Notes: generated by a model not told the origin, from the sequence alone. Positions 10,408 to 22,383 are shown, numbered from the stretch's first letter. The stretch is 64,000 bases of DNA from Ganoderma boninense (GCA_002900995.3 CM035312.1:3120602-3184601); one strand, 5' to 3'. A program made the numbers and translations.

Positions 10408-10519
10408 TGTCATGAACAGGCATTACGAGCTACATATATAGTACCAGCCAAGTGTCAAGCCAAGCTTGACATTGCGTCCTTTTGGCGTAGCTGGTTCAGC
10501 GGCTGGTCTGTTCCTAACA
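10408..10519 (+). repeat. TRIM 3' LTR
   Basis: 112 bp, identical to 10024-10135. It is preceded by the polypurine tract GGAAGGGGGGTAA and followed by the ACAAC target duplication. Confidence 0.93.
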
Positions 10520-12015
10520 ACAACTACATGGGATATACAACTACTAAGCACCCGAGCGACGCGTCGACATAACCACAGCCACGCCACCACAATACTGCCA
10601 CAGCGAGCCTGGAAGACATTCATCAGCCTGCCGATGACCAAGAGAGCAGAAAAGACTGCTCACCCTCCCGAAGACTGGTACAGCGGAGCTATCGAAAGCA
10701 CTACGCGTGGAATAAATAGATGGACGCACCTAGAAGCACAGCCCTATTGGCTGCACCGACCGAGCCTGAAGGGAATGACTGGAGGGGGGGTCCTAACCTA
10801 GATTGCCATTGATGGAGACGGTCAGTCTTGAGCGCAAGGATGAGCGCGAGGAACAACGGAAAGTTTGACCAGTGAAGCACACCAGCTTATGGAAGCGAAG
10901 GGGAACGTCCAGTAAAGGCGAGTGGTGACCAGCCGTTACATGTCGCGAGTGGCAAAAACCTTGGTAGCCACCTCATTCAGCGCTGTTAACAGGATGACAT
11001 GGCAGATACAGAGCGCGTCACTTACCGGAGCAGTACGTCGTGCACTCGCCACGTCACAGCCTATCAGAGGTACTTAGTCTCCAATCCAGACCACGCAGGA
11101 CAGCACCAAAGGTAAGAATCAGTTCAGATCAACCCACCAGCGAACTCGAGGATAGTTTAGCAGAGGAACTGATCAGCAGCAGCGGGAAGGCTTTGACGTC
11201 GATGGAGAGTGGAAACAAGAGGCGACCGACTGCGCAGCGGAAGGAGTCGGAAGGATCACCATCCATTTGACGCCCATGTTTAGGGCAGGCTCAACCGGAC
11301 TTCGTGGAAATGTTGTTGGCTGCCGGGTTGAGAGTGCCCCGCTCCAGGCCCTTTACGCCTTTGCATTCGACGCGAAATTCATGTATAGCGCTGGATACGA
11401 CGATGAGAGTCTTAAACTGTTGACAGGTAAGGGCTCGCTGCCAATAATTTCATTTAGTTCCTATTAGTTTCCGATTATTCTCATTGATCTCTCATTAGCG
11501 TTGGAGGTTTTTTCCTGATGACATAACTATACACCACGGCTCCGCGGCCACGTGGATGAGCCACATGTCCTCGCCCTGCCCGCATATTCGTCTCATGCAA
11601 ACTAGATACGTCAGGTCGGCTCGCCCATCTGCACCTATCCCCACGGTATGTCATCCAATGTGCTTCACGTGTAGTGTTTGTTGACATAATTGTGTAGGAT
11701 CGTGCCAAAAGATTGGCTGACTGGATGGGGTGACTGCGGCAAGGCGATCGGCTCTGCCGGACGAACACGCCTCTTCCTACCGTTTGCCTCGCTATATGTG
11801 CGCTCGTTCCATGCATATACTGAAGGTGCCCACCCTCCGACAAGTTACCTCTCTACATCTTTCCTCTCCCTCTATCCTCCTTATCGTGTCGCTAGTCCCT
11901 TACTGTCAACACTCCCTCTATACTCAACCGGCCAAAGTCCATCCGTATGCCCCTACGACGTGGTCATTACAACTAATCTTCGCTCAACATGACACTAACC
12001 CCGCAGGAGCATTCG
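10520..12015. other. Gene-free stretch upstream of the HET gene
   Basis: Only short ORFs without recognisable motifs. The last 150 bp are pyrimidine-rich and are probably the HET gene promoter. An in-frame ATG at 11989 offers a nine-codon longer start for that gene. Confidence 0.45.
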
Positions 12016-13986
12016 ATGTGGCTGCTGAACACTGCCCGTGCCGAGCTCAAGTTCTTCCCTACCCCGGAAAGCGTGCCCGGGGGATATGCGATCCTTTCTC
12101 ATGTCTGGGACAAGGAAGAGCAAACCTTCCAGGAGATCCAAGCCCTTCGCATCCAGTGCGCCGAGAACGGCACCAATCCACGGAACCTCGTTCACGACAA
12201 AGTCCGGGAGTTTTGCGCCCTCGCTGAGCGCGGCGGCCACCAGTGGGGATGGGCCGACATGTGCTGCATCGACAAGACCAGCAGCACCGAGCTCTCGGAG
12301 GCAATCGTCTCCATGTACCGCTACTACTCCCTCGCTGACGTCTGCTACGCGTACCTGCGCGACGTGCCGACCACCGACGAGGAAAGCCTGCACGCGCCTG
12401 AGTCCGCCTTCCGTGAGAGCCGATGGCATAAGCGTGGATGGACGCTGCAGGAGCTGATTGCCCCATCGTTCGTCGTCTTCCTCTCGAGCACTTGGGAGGT
12501 TTTGGGAGCCAAGGCGGATCTGGCAGACCTTGTAGAGGAGGTCACTCGGGTGCCCGTGGCGGTGCTCAAGCGAGATCAAGATCCTTCGGCCTACTGTGTC
12601 GCGGCGCGCATGTCGTGGGCAGCAAATCGCGAGACGACGCGACCCGAGGACGAGGCGTACTGTCTGATGGGAATCTTTGGGATCTTCATGCCGCCCCTTT
12701 ACGGGGAAGGGAGGAATGCGTTCTTTCGACTCCAAGAGGAGATCTTGCGATGGGTGGACGACCCGTCCATCTTTGCATGGGGTGAAGTTGAATACGGCTC
12801 ACTGGCTACTCTTTTATTTTCTGTGCCAGGCCGGTCTCGTGTTGCAGAAGTCCAAGGTGGCAGTTTCTTTGCTGCCTCACCCTCCGAGTTTCGCATTGGG
12901 CATCACATTCAGCTTGACCTGGGACGTAACCCATCGCGCCCGAACCTCTGGGGAAAACTTAGACGAGTGAGTCTATTTATTTCAATTATCCGGTGTTGAA
13001 TAGTTTTGCTGACTGTCAGTTGAAAGTGGAAGCCGAGTCTCCCTGATCTATCGAAATCGCCGACGTTCAATATCACTTCCTACGGCGTCATGGCTCACCT
13101 CCCAGTCTTCACACTGCAAAATGACGACAGCCTGATAGCTCTTCTGTTAGGAGTCAAGTTTGTTTACTTCCCCCACGATGCGCCGCAGAGCCTAGGGCTC
13201 TTTCTCCGCCGAACCTTTTCTTTCGACCGCAGCCGGCCTCTATACGAGATAGCAGTCTCCCGACATTATCCATTATCCCGCCTTCACGAGCTCGAATTCC
13301 CATTCTCTATATTCAGATATCGCGCACTGAAGCTAGAATGGAGGACCATCTACATTGTGCACTCTTCCAGGACAGTGGAGCCGCCTGCCAAGGGGCTGCA
13401 GATGTTTTCCCGGGACCTGCTCACGCCGTTCCACATTTCTCAGTCCCATATCATTGCTCTTCTCCAACATCCCTGCATCACCTTTTGCTCTCTTCATCAA
13501 GATGAGACTTTTCCGTCACTCTGTGTGCTCAGTTTCAAGAGCAGTTATCCCAAACAAGAGTACGCGTTAGAGGTTGACCTATACCTAGGCCTTTGCACCA
13601 AGTCATCGTCAAGTTCAAACCCTCAACACTGGGCCAGGATAGTGAAGAGAAACGAGTCCCCCTTCCGACCTTACATCGAGCATGTTTGCGCCGAGCACCA
13701 CGTCGACATTGAACCTAGGCAGACGGAATCCTTCGTCATTCGTTTGCTGATGCCTTCAAGTTTGTTACCACGTCGACACCCGGTCAGAGCACGCGCCAAT
13801 GCCCTGCAGATTCAGGTCGAGCTAGCTTTCCAGCGGTACGCGCTCAATCCTGACCACATCCGGACGGTGCATATCAATTTCAACGCGGTTCCTGTTCGGG
13901 TCGAGAATGGAATCGAATCTGATGAGGATGAGTACGTCATGGTCAACGCATTCGCCGAGTCCGTCAACGCATCCCCGACAGCATAA
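12016..13986 (+). CDS. HET-domain protein (heterokaryon-incompatibility type)
   Basis: The N-terminus reads MWLLNTARAELKFF, then VPGGYAILSHVWDKEEQTFQ, the standard opening of basidiomycete HET proteins, so the start at 12016 is preferred over the in-frame ATG at 11989. Further HET motifs are GWADMCCIDKTSSTELSEAI, YYSLADVCYAYLRDVP, HKRGWTLQELIAP and DEAYCLMGIFGIFMPPLYGE. The intron at 12967-13026 joins frames (LRR to WKPSL) and a second, in-frame intron is likely at 12782-12829. The roughly 320-residue C-terminal half has no recognised domain. HET proteins trigger cell death on non-self recognition in some ascomycetes; in basidiomycetes the family is large and the roles are mostly unknown. No NACHT or repeat region is present. 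Confidence 0.88.
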
Positions 13987-14219
13987 TCAACACAACCAAT
14001 CTTTACGGCATAACCCAGTGCACAGGTTGCCAGCTTTTCCACACCCAGATTCCAATTGTCGCAACGACACATTCTAGTTTTTTTCCCCTCATCGGCACCA
14101 ACTCCCCAAATTCTTTGCGGCACGGCGGAGACAAACGCAAGGAAATTAGGTCAAACACCATCTGCACGATGTCCCCAAGCCCTCCTACGTCTACCTTCTA
14201 CAAACACGAAGGCATCTAG
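13987..14219. other. Short intergenic region
   Basis: 3' flank of the HET gene. Nothing recognisable. Confidence 0.5.
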
Positions 14220-15268
14220 GGCCTAGGGTATCTCAAGAATCCTAGGTGCATCCACGTCCACGCTTCCTCATCGTCGACCCCGGCCTCACCGTGCACCGCG
14301 CTCCGCGACGAAGACTCGCTTGAAGTCAGCGTCGCTCTCTCTAACTCTCCAGCTACCACGCCGACTTCATCACCGTCGCAGCAATGCTCAACGCCAAGCT
14401 TCCTCGTGCGTAGCAGACCCAGACCGATGTGAGACCGGCGAGCTGGCTGCCCACCACCGTGACCACCATCTGGTACTCCGGCGTGGAGCTTCTCACCGGT
14501 ACGTGCGAGAACCCCATGCACCACCTCCAACCTGCCAGGGCCGCCCACGAGCAGATTCTACGTGATGGCACAACCTCTCCGTGCTCTAAGCCTTGAGCCT
14601 CTCTGTCCGTCACCTCAAACCGTCTCGCCGGCGTCCCGCCCACAGCGTCAGCCTCGGATCCCCCCGCACTCCCCATAGGCAGTGGAAGGCGACGTCCCCT
14701 CCCTCAAACGAGGCCAAGCCCGCGCCCCCGCCGGGGAAACGTCGCACCGCATCGCGCCCATCCTCGCGAGCACGCTCCTCTCCGGCAGCTCAGAGCGGAA
14801 CTCTGACAGGCGGCGCCAGCGTCCACGGTCGCATCCTGCTCACATGTGCGCTCGCCATCGCCCACGACCGCGCTGGCCTCGTACGCACAGGCGGATACGA
14901 GGAGCTCGAGGAAGGCGCGGGGCTGCATGCCACCTGGACGCACGGAGAGCGTCACTGCGGCATACATCCACGAAACCTCGACGCCGAAACGGTACGGGGG
15001 GGCCGAGGCGGCGATGAGCTCGCCCGAGGGCGCCCGCCGCAGCTTCATGTAGCCCTTGGCAGACATGAGCAACGGGAATGTGAGAGCGCTACGCGCAAAG
15101 CAGGTGCCAGCAGCGCGCACCGCTCAGGTTTTTTTTTTCTGGAGAAGGCTGGGAGCGCGGACTCGAATGCGGGCGAGATCTTCGCTCGGCGATGTAGTTA
15201 TCGGTGTTGGTGTGAAGGCGGAGGATCTGGACTGGCAGATTGAGTTCGGGCCAGCTGGGCGAGATTAG
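14220..15268 (+). pseudogene. Decayed paralogue of the orphan gene at 20478-21908
   Basis: Stretches align in order with the intact gene 6 kb downstream, but in shifting frames. The region resembling HADLITMSRTQLL and AAILNAKLPR is at about 14350-14400. A counterpart of the proline-rich PPPKKRRTDAP part is at 14720. ALAIAHDRA corresponds to ALTIAHDKV (about 14845). TSTPKRYGGAEAAMSSPEGARR corresponds to the TSTPKRHGRAEAAVNSPAVARR block (near 14975-15045). VKAEDLDWQIEFG corresponds to VKVEELEPEITFG (near 15215). Internal deletions and frameshifts rule out one protein. It is a dispersed duplicate that has lost function. Confidence 0.72.
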
Positions 15269-15637
15269 AGTCGTGATGCGCATTGCGGGGACTGAGAAAG
15301 TCTGGTACTGACAATATTTATGTGAGAAGTCGCTGGTGGATATCTTGCGAGTTCGGATCGATGGGTTACTCTGAATCCATTCTACAGCGTGCTTGACGCT
15401 TGTTCGTCTTAACCCTGTAAAAAGTGATACGTTTTCAATTGTAGTAGCCTTGAAAGCGAGAATCCTTGGCTGTCGGCAGAGATCTGACAAAGCAAGGCAG
15501 ACCTACGCGCGATATTTCCATGCACTGAACAAGCCCTGCAAGGACGACAATGATGGACGTGAGGAACTCTCAGGATGGAAGGAAGGTCATAAAGTCGGCC
15601 AACGTTAGTGATGGTATACGTATTCGATGCGACAAAT
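15269..15637. other. Short intergenic region
   Basis: 3' flank shared by the pseudogene and the convergent mitochondrial carrier gene. Nothing else recognised. Confidence 0.4.
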
Positions 15638-16920
15638 CTAATCCTCGCCGCCAGTCTTGCCCTCCCACCTGTGATAGATCGTCAGTTCATCCAAACGACA
15701 AACACAGATGCAATCAACAACCCACATGTCGAGAAACATCGTCCACAGCACCGAGAACATCAGCCCCTGCAGCCCATTCGCCAATATCCGCGTCTTCAGC
15801 CCACGCCCGAGCAGGCCCCTCAGCCCGTCCTGCGCGACGACGGCCTCCGCCGCGGCGACGTACCCAATGCGCGTCTCGTGCACCTGGCGGTACGTCTTGA
15901 CGACCCGCAGGGAGTTCGAGACGGAGTCCGACACGACGGACGCAGCGAAGCCGATGCACGCCTGCCGCAGGAGCTTCTCGCTGACGCACGTCGGCTCAGG
16001 GAGGGCTTCGTCGAGGTAGTTGTACGTGCCGAACCACGGGTAGTGCCCTGCGAACCCCGCTGCGGCGGTTCCGATCGCCCCGTACCAGAGCGAGCCGATT
16101 CCCGTAGCGTTTTGATCTGTATATGTATATGCGTTGCCGTAAGTATGCGGGCGGAACGCGCGTATATGCATGTCAACGGCGCTCAGCTCCGCGTTCCATG
16201 CCATTGCAGTGGGTTTTTGGAGGGAGGGGACGTACCCTGGAACGCAAGATCGCCATCCCCGCGTCCCCGTCCGGTCTGCATCGTCGTCTTGATGGTGTCC
16301 ACAGGCGTGAGGATCATTCGAAAGCACGCCGCCGCCAGGGATGCGAAGGCCGTCTTGGCGAGTGTGGGTAGGCCCTTGAGGTAGCAATTGCTCCTGAGGA
16401 ACGCGAGGACGCCGACGTTGGCCGCGGTATCGCCGAAGCGCGACAGCGGGCCCTGGACGAGCGCGGGCATGAGGCCGTGGTAGTATCGCGTCCAGCCGCC
16501 GTCCGCGTAGAGCGTCTGGGCGGCCTGCGGGAGAGTGGTGCCATAGCGGTACTGGTAGTTCATGATCGTACGGAGGGGCATGAGGATGGGGATCTGGAGC
16601 ACGTTTGCAGCGGCGCCGCTAAGGCCGCTGCGGAAGGCACGCCTGAGAGCCTCCCCTATGTCAAACTGTACTTGATCAGCCTCAACTTCACCCTTCAAGT
16701 ATGGGGAGGAGAGACTCACATCTGGGTCATCGGAGTCTACCATGCCCTTCACGAACACCAGGACGGCAGAGATGCACAGTAGGGTTAGAAGCGCGTGCCA
16801 TGCTGTGGTGCACCATGTGGTAGGATCCTTTTCTCCAGGCGAGATGACGGGCTCGCCTGCTTCAGCGTGAACCTCGGGGTCGAGGAGAGGCGACCGCTCG
16901 TCGATGGGCCGTGCGGCCAT
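15638..16920 (-). CDS. Mitochondrial carrier family protein
   Basis: Four exons (16920-16720, 16665-16236, 16116-15726, 15668-15638) join in frame to 350 residues. The first and last introns are multiples of three and could be missed by simple ORF calling. The second repeat has the carrier signature PVDTIKTTMQ (P-x-[DE]-x-x-[KR]); a degenerate signature (PLRTIMNYQ) lies in the first repeat and SNSLRVVKTYRQ in the third. The N-terminus starts with MAARPIDERSPLLDPE and has a hydrophobic segment (HALLTLLCISAVLVFV), so there may be one more membrane span than usual. Substrate cannot be told. Mitochondrial carriers have six helices in the inner membrane and exchange metabolites. Confidence 0.82.
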
Positions 16921-17656
16921 GGGATGTGGGAGTGAGGGGGGTAGAGAGGAGAGAGAGCCGAGCGACGGGCGGGTTCATGGCTGACTGGACAAAACGCATG
17001 AGGAAGGGGAATGGTTTAAGTTGAAGAGCAGGTCGTGGGCGAGGCTCACACGCCGTCGCAGCTTCGAGCTTACCCCATGCCCCGTACGTAAGCTTAAGAC
17101 TGGACACGGCACAGCAATATTATGTAATATACCAGTCTGCTGCCAGTGGGCGCTCCTGGGCTCATGCCAGACGCTTCCCATATCCTCCCATACCCGGCTT
17201 TTGCTGCAAGTCCAAAGCTCCTGGCGCATCGAGGCTGTGGATTGCTTTTTATTATTTGTGTTCATTAGTGAGCTCAATCCACCCAATGTTTTTCCTCGCC
17301 TTCATCTTTCTGCCTGCAACACTCAGGCTCTGACTCCGCCTTCTTGTAAGCGGTACTACCCCTGATTGGCACTCCCTGTCTCTCTCTCTCTTAGATGCAT
17401 GCGGACAAGGTTGAACCAACCTATAGGATACATCTAACATACTGACATCCTACGGTATCCGAATCGGACTGATAAGGAGGTATTGCGGAGGACTAGAAGC
17501 AGAGAAGGCTGAGGGATAATCGCGAGGTCTTTGGGCACATCAACTTGTGTGGCTGACTATCCCCTCCTCCTCATCTCACAAACCAACTCACAATGAAACC
17601 TATCGTCTGTACAAACCCGTCTATTATCTTCTCTGCTGTTAACATAGCGCTACGAA
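16921..17656. other. Divergent intergenic region
   Basis: Promoters of the minus-strand carrier gene and the plus-strand protease-like gene. No ORF is supported. Confidence 0.45.
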
Positions 17657-19833
17657 ATGGCCGACGACGAAAAGAGTGAGGACTCCAGCTGCCTTCTCTT
17701 TGTTTGTTCCACTGACCAACTTTTCCCTCTTTCTGTAGTTGTCTCCCTCTCCGATGCGGAACTTGGTTGCTTGGGCTTCCTCGGAGAGCGTAAGTCTCTT
17801 CGTCAACTCGTCGTAAAAACTACCGACTGACCTTCCCTCTCGCAGATGCCTTGGGGCCTGTCACCGAAATGGTTAGGACCGTTCAGAGGATCCCCAACCA
17901 CCTTCAGTGTGAGTCTGTGTTCTTTTTCAAGTGTCAACAGCGCACTTACAGAACACTGTTTCTTTTACTTCACAGGGGTGACTGTCGGTCAAATCGATTG
18001 CCTGCATATGCAAATCAAGTTCCGGAGCGATCCTGCCTCCCCGGTCTCTCCTATCTCTCCCACCTTCAGCATCGCTTCGAGCACCTCGAGCGCCTCCACA
18101 GTTCCCAGAGAGCAGGGCCTCGTCTCGCCCCAGGAGAAGGCCTTCTTCTTGACCGGGATATCCTCCCCTGATCATCCACATCTTCTCCACCGTTCTGACG
18201 TCGACCTGCGTCCCTTCGTCATTCCCCAGGGACGACACACTGCCATCCCGACCAAGAGAATCTACGGAGTCAAGAAGCACACCGTCCTCAACAACGAGTT
18301 CTGGAAGTCCACTGTCGCACCCGCCGTCATCACGCTCCTCGCCGAGCCAGCTCGTGGCGTCAAAGTCTCCTCGATGATCCCCGTTCGTTTTGCCACTACG
18401 ACGGACGGGCAGGAGGTGCTGGACGAGCACGTCACTCTCCTCATCTCCGTTTTCCCCGAATCCACGGCCGAAATCTCGTGTCGTGACGCCAATGCCGAGA
18501 TCATTTCCATCTTCGCCAACCACGGGATCGGCGGCATTGCCGTCTACTGGATCGAGGGCAAGCTCGAGCGCTTGGCTGGCTCTCCGCCGATGATGAAGGT
18601 CGTTGACGACACGGACCCAACGGCTTACATCCGGCGCTGCATGTGCGCCATCCTCGGCATCTCTGTCGCGCGGCAGGTGCAGAGCGGGGATGGGGAGGAC
18701 AGGCAGGGCACCCTTGGCCTGTACTTCCACGTCCTCGAGGACAAGAAGGGGGAGAAGCACGTCTACGGTTTCACGAATAAGCACGTCGCCTCTCACGATA
18801 TCCATGCCGACTACGAGTTCAGGGGGCGCCCTGGGGATCCGAAGAAGTATGTCGGCAACTGTGGCAGTCATCGCTTCCAACAGGTCATCGACGAGACCAA
18901 CGCCTTCGTTGCGAAGAAGCTTGGCGACGCTAAGCTCTACGCCGAGCAGCTTGTGCAGATGGAGGCGGACTCGAAGTCGGAGGATCCGGACGAGGTGGAC
19001 GAGGCGGAGAGGGCGATGAAGCTCAAGATGCAGGACTTGGAACGTGTCCAAAGCGACGTCGGCAGGCTGGAGAAGTTCCTCTCCATCGTCAAGTCCAGCT
19101 GGAGTGACGCCTACCGCCGCGTCATCGGCCACCTCGACTGGGCCCCCGCCATTCGCAACGACGTCGATGCCCGCCGCTATACTCGCGATATCGCGACCTT
19201 CGAGCTCGACAGGGACAAGTTCGAGAAGCACTTTCAGGGCAACGTTATGTACCTTGGTGCGCTGTCTTTTTCTTCGCTTTTCTTTCTTTTCTTCCTCGTC
19301 TGATCGAGGCCCTATCTTATTTCTCTTCTTCAGCCGGCAAGTTGGAGCACGACGAGGTCAGCCGCCTCTTCTACCCCAACGTCGCCAACCCTCCCATCTT
19401 CGAGTACCCCGCCAATCACCTCTTCCAAGTCAAAGGCTATCTCGACGCCGCTGCCCTCGCAAACCCTTACTCCCAGGACGACCGTGGCATCCCTGGCTAC
19501 GTCGTCGCCAAGTTTGGGCAGAAGACGGACCTCTCCTTCGCGCAGTACTCGGCGCTCGAGGCCTATACGTGCTCCGATCATCTCGAGGGACCGTCCTGGG
19601 AGTGCGCCTTCTTCAACCTCGCTGGCCACAAGAACTTCTCGGACAAGGGCGACTCCGGGGCTGCTGTCGTCAACGCCGAGGGTAAGCTGGTGGCGTTCGT
19701 GCACTCTGGTATGGGTATGCCGTGGGGCTGCAGCATGTCCAGCCACGTCACGTTTGGCACACCGGCGCACTTCGTCATCGACGAGATCAAGGGCCATTAC
19801 CCCACCGCCGTCTTCTTCCTCACCACGTTCTAA
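17657..19833 (+). CDS. GDSG-motif (PA-clan-like) serine protease-like protein, 637 aa
   Basis: Five exons join cleanly: 17657-17675, 17739-17789, 17846-17908, 17976-19256 and 19334-19833. The protein opens MADDEKIVSLSDAELG. Near the C-terminus KGDSGAAVV (Ser about 579) matches the nucleophile motif of chymotrypsin-fold proteases, and FTNKHVAS (His about 314) resembles the catalytic His region. The candidate Asp is not identified. The His-Ser spacing is about 265 residues, because a charged, probably coiled-coil insert (about 365-430) lies between them. There is no signal peptide, so it is cytosolic or nuclear. Relatives are common as uncharacterised multi-copy genes in Polyporales. The fold and activity are inferred; the motif is the only direct support. 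Confidence 0.72.
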
Positions 19834-20477
19834 CGTTCCAAGCACATGCCGCCACGACTTGGAATCGATTCTTGTAGCTATCGTCACCCGTTCTTGTCTC
19901 GTCTCGTCTCGTCAATCTGTGGTCGTTGGGGCTTGGATGAGTGTGGTCCAGTGGATTTGCTGTGAACATTCGTCCCTTTGCTTTTTCTTTCTTCGTGCTG
20001 CAACTGACACAGCGTATTATCAGCTCTTCAGATGTCACGCACGCTTCGTTTCGCTCCCTCGACTTCGTCTCGACTCTCTCTCGGCTTGGTAAACGTAATC
20101 CATCGGTTGGCTGTCGACGCTCAACCTGATACATGCACTCCTATGCTTCCCGGCATTCCACTGCACCAAAATGGTATGAAAACACACTCCGAGCTAAAAC
20201 GCAGCCTGAGAGTCGGTGATGGAATTTGAATGACGTACCACTGTACGTGGCGCGCTCGATGCGTTTACTGGAAACCTATGTTCATTCAAGTGCTGCTAGT
20301 GTCAAGGAAAAGGAGGTGCCGGTAGCAACATGATCGAGCCCAATGATTCATACGGCATAACTGCAGCCCCCAGCCGCCAGTACTTGTCAGCCTCTGTAGC
20401 TCGACTTCAGTAGTAGCGACAAATCCGATCTATGGTCTGCTCATCGGCATCTATCCCGCAACACTCTCCGCAACGCC
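19834..20477. other. Intergenic region
   Basis: 3' UTR of the protease-like gene and promoter of the next gene. Nothing else recognised. Confidence 0.4.
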
Positions 20478-21908
20478 ATGGAAAGCAAGCACAAGAAGAC
20501 CAGGTCGAACAGCATGCGCCGATTTCTGCGCGATGTCCTCAAGCCCACCCCCGCGCTGTCCACCTTAGGCAAGCGCGGGCGGGTCGACCCCGACAATCCT
20601 AAATCCCGCCGTGTCAACGCTCCTTCTACCCCTTCGACACCTTCGACACCGGTCCCAGCATGCATCGCGCTGCAGAACGAAGACCCGCTCGAGGACGCGG
20701 TCGTCATCACCGCGCTCAGCGTCGCCCCGTTCTGCTGCCACGCCGACCTCATCACCATGTCGCGCACCCAGCTCCTCACCGTCGCCGCCATCCTCAACGC
20801 GAAGCTCCCCCGCGTGCTGCAGATCGACGTCGGCCCCCACTGCTCCGACCTCGCCATCCGGTACGCGATCGAGCTCCTCGTCGGCCTGCGGGATCCAGAC
20901 CATTCCCAGCCTACCCCTACCCCATCCACGAGCAGATTCACCATGGTGTACGGTACGCCCCTCTGCGACCCCGGTCCTGGCCACCCTCTGTCCCCCACGC
21001 CCGCTCTCAACCGCAACGCCATGGGCGCGTCACCGTCGCCTTCGCCCCGCCCGATCTCCCCGCTCGTGCGGCCCAGTCGTGCCAGCATCTCGCTCGGATC
21101 TCCCGCGCTCCCCATCCTACACGAGGACGCCAGGGAGCTGGAGCGCGACGAGGGCTCCCCGTCCGCATCCCCCACCTTGAACGGGGCCAAGCCCGGGCCC
21201 CCGCCGAAAAAACGGCGCACGGACGCGCCAATCACCCGCGCCCTCTCGCACCGCATCGCGCCCTTCCTCGCGAGCGCGCACGCAGACGGCTCCGCGCGGG
21301 ATACCGACACCGACAGCCCGACCCCGAGCCCGCGCGTCCGCGCCCGTGGCGGCATCCCGCTCGCCCGCGCGCTCACCATCGCCCACGACAAAGTTCCATA
21401 CGGACAGGGGGATGCGGGCCGGAAGAACAAGATTCTGAGGGGAGGCACGCGCCATGTGCGCGCGAAGAGCCTCAAGGCGTACATGCACATGACGTCGACG
21501 CCGAAGCGGCACGGGCGCGCGGAGGCCGCGGTGAACTCGCCCGCGGTCGCGCGCCGCTTCATGTCGCTCCTCGCGGACATGCAGGACCAGGACCAGGATC
21601 AGCCAGCTAGGGGTTCGCGCGGGGGTGCACAGTGGGAGTTGGGAGCACGGGGTCGTCGCGGTGCGAAGCCCCACATCGGGGACACCGCGTTCACGGAGAG
21701 GACTGCGGACGACTCCCGTGGAGACACGACCGTCGCGAGCGTGCAGACGGAGCCGCGTGCGGACGAGACGGCGGCTAGTGTTAGCGTGAAGGTGGAGGAG
21801 CTGGAGCCGGAAATTACGTTCGGGTTGGACGAGATGACAGTGCCGGTCGTCGCTGGAACCGTTGGGGCCCTTCAGAGGTCTGATACGGACGCGAACTATG
21901 TTGTTTGA
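20478..21908 (+). CDS. Orphan basic/proline-rich protein (476 aa)
   Basis: Single-exon ORF with strong GC-rich codon bias. It starts MESKHKKTRSNSMRRFLRDV, a Lys/Arg-rich head. Residues about 60-140 look folded (ALQNEDPLEDAVVITAL ... LLTVAAILNAKLPRVLQID ... LAIRYAIELLVGL). A long Ser/Pro/Arg-rich segment holds a basic PPPKKRRTDAP string that could be a nuclear signal. A second conserved island (HVRAKSLKAYMHMTSTPKRH ... AVARRFMSLLADMQDQ) and an acidic tail (VKVEELEPEITFGLDE) follow. No known domain was recognised. A degenerate copy lies at 14220-15268, and its conserved islands are the same ones, so those parts are probably the functional core. Confidence 0.72.
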   Translation: MESKHKKTRSNSMRRFLRDVLKPTPALSTLGKRGRVDPDNPKSRRVNAPSTPSTPSTPVPACIALQNEDPLEDAVVITALSVAPFCCHADLITMSRTQLLTVAAILNAKLPRVLQIDVGPHCSDLAIRYAIELLVGLRDPDHSQPTPTPSTSRFTMVYGTPLCDPGPGHPLSPTPALNRNAMGASPSPSPRPISPLVRPSRASISLGSPALPILHEDARELERDEGSPSASPTLNGAKPGPPPKKRRTDAPITRALSHRIAPFLASAHADGSARDTDTDSPTPSPRVRARGGIPLARALTIAHDKVPYGQGDAGRKNKILRGGTRHVRAKSLKAYMHMTSTPKRHGRAEAAVNSPAVARRFMSLLADMQDQDQDQPARGSRGGAQWELGARGRRGAKPHIGDTAFTERTADDSRGDTTVASVQTEPRADETAASVSVKVEELEPEITFGLDEMTVPVVAGTVGALQRSDTDANYVV

Positions 21909-22383
21909 AGTTCGGACATCGGACATTCGCGGGCGGGTGTCCTTCAGTGTCGACGCATAGGTTCTTCCAAGTCAGTCCTTTGGACTGTGATCGTACATCG
22001 TATGCTGCCTGCGAAATCCAATCATTGGGTGAACGCAAGATCCTGGGGGATATCAGTTCCGTTCGACTAACAATCGTTCGGTCATCGCGAACCTCTCTCT
22101 ACCTGAAGCTTGGAGATGCACAGTATCAGTGGACACTGACGTAAATATCTCGGGCGACAAGGGATGGTAATGACCAGCGTAGTAATGTAAGGGCCATGGT
22201 GAGAAGCTCCAAATAGTAGTAGTGTGTGTGGGCATTCATGTCCACAGTAGTAGGCGTGAGCAGATCCGAGAAGTGAGGGTAATAGCCCATTACAATCCTG
22301 ACAACAAAGACAATCAGTCCAACCTCTAAATCCACACCCAACCCAATCCAACCAAAACTCCCCATACCGCAAAGCTGCATCGC
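21909..22383. other. Short intergenic region
   Basis: Between convergent 3' ends of the orphan gene and PAL. Nothing recognised. Confidence 0.4.

Larger units (their letters stand above)
10024..10519 (+). mobile_element. Complete miniature LTR retrotransposon (TRIM), 496 bp
   Basis: Two identical 112-bp LTRs (10024-10135 and 10408-10519) begin TGTCATGAAC and end CCTAACA. They flank a 272-bp internal region without coding capacity. A 5-bp target duplication, ACAAC, lies immediately outside both ends. A primer-binding candidate follows the 5' LTR, and a polypurine tract (about 10391-10407) precedes the 3' LTR. All hallmarks of a TRIM are present, and identical LTRs indicate a recent insertion. 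The polypurine tract and LTR start closely resemble those of the chromovirus at the left end of the window, so that family is the likely source of reverse transcriptase and integrase. Confidence 0.93.

Noticed and set aside
11040..11467. Two short plus-strand ORFs, the second with a LQALYAFAFDAKFMYSAG string
   Set aside because: No family, splice signal or start context could be supported; probably relic DNA.
20660..21610. Long alternate-frame ORFs over the orphan gene
   Set aside because: High GC makes long spurious ORFs; only the 476-aa frame has the islands shared with the pseudogene.
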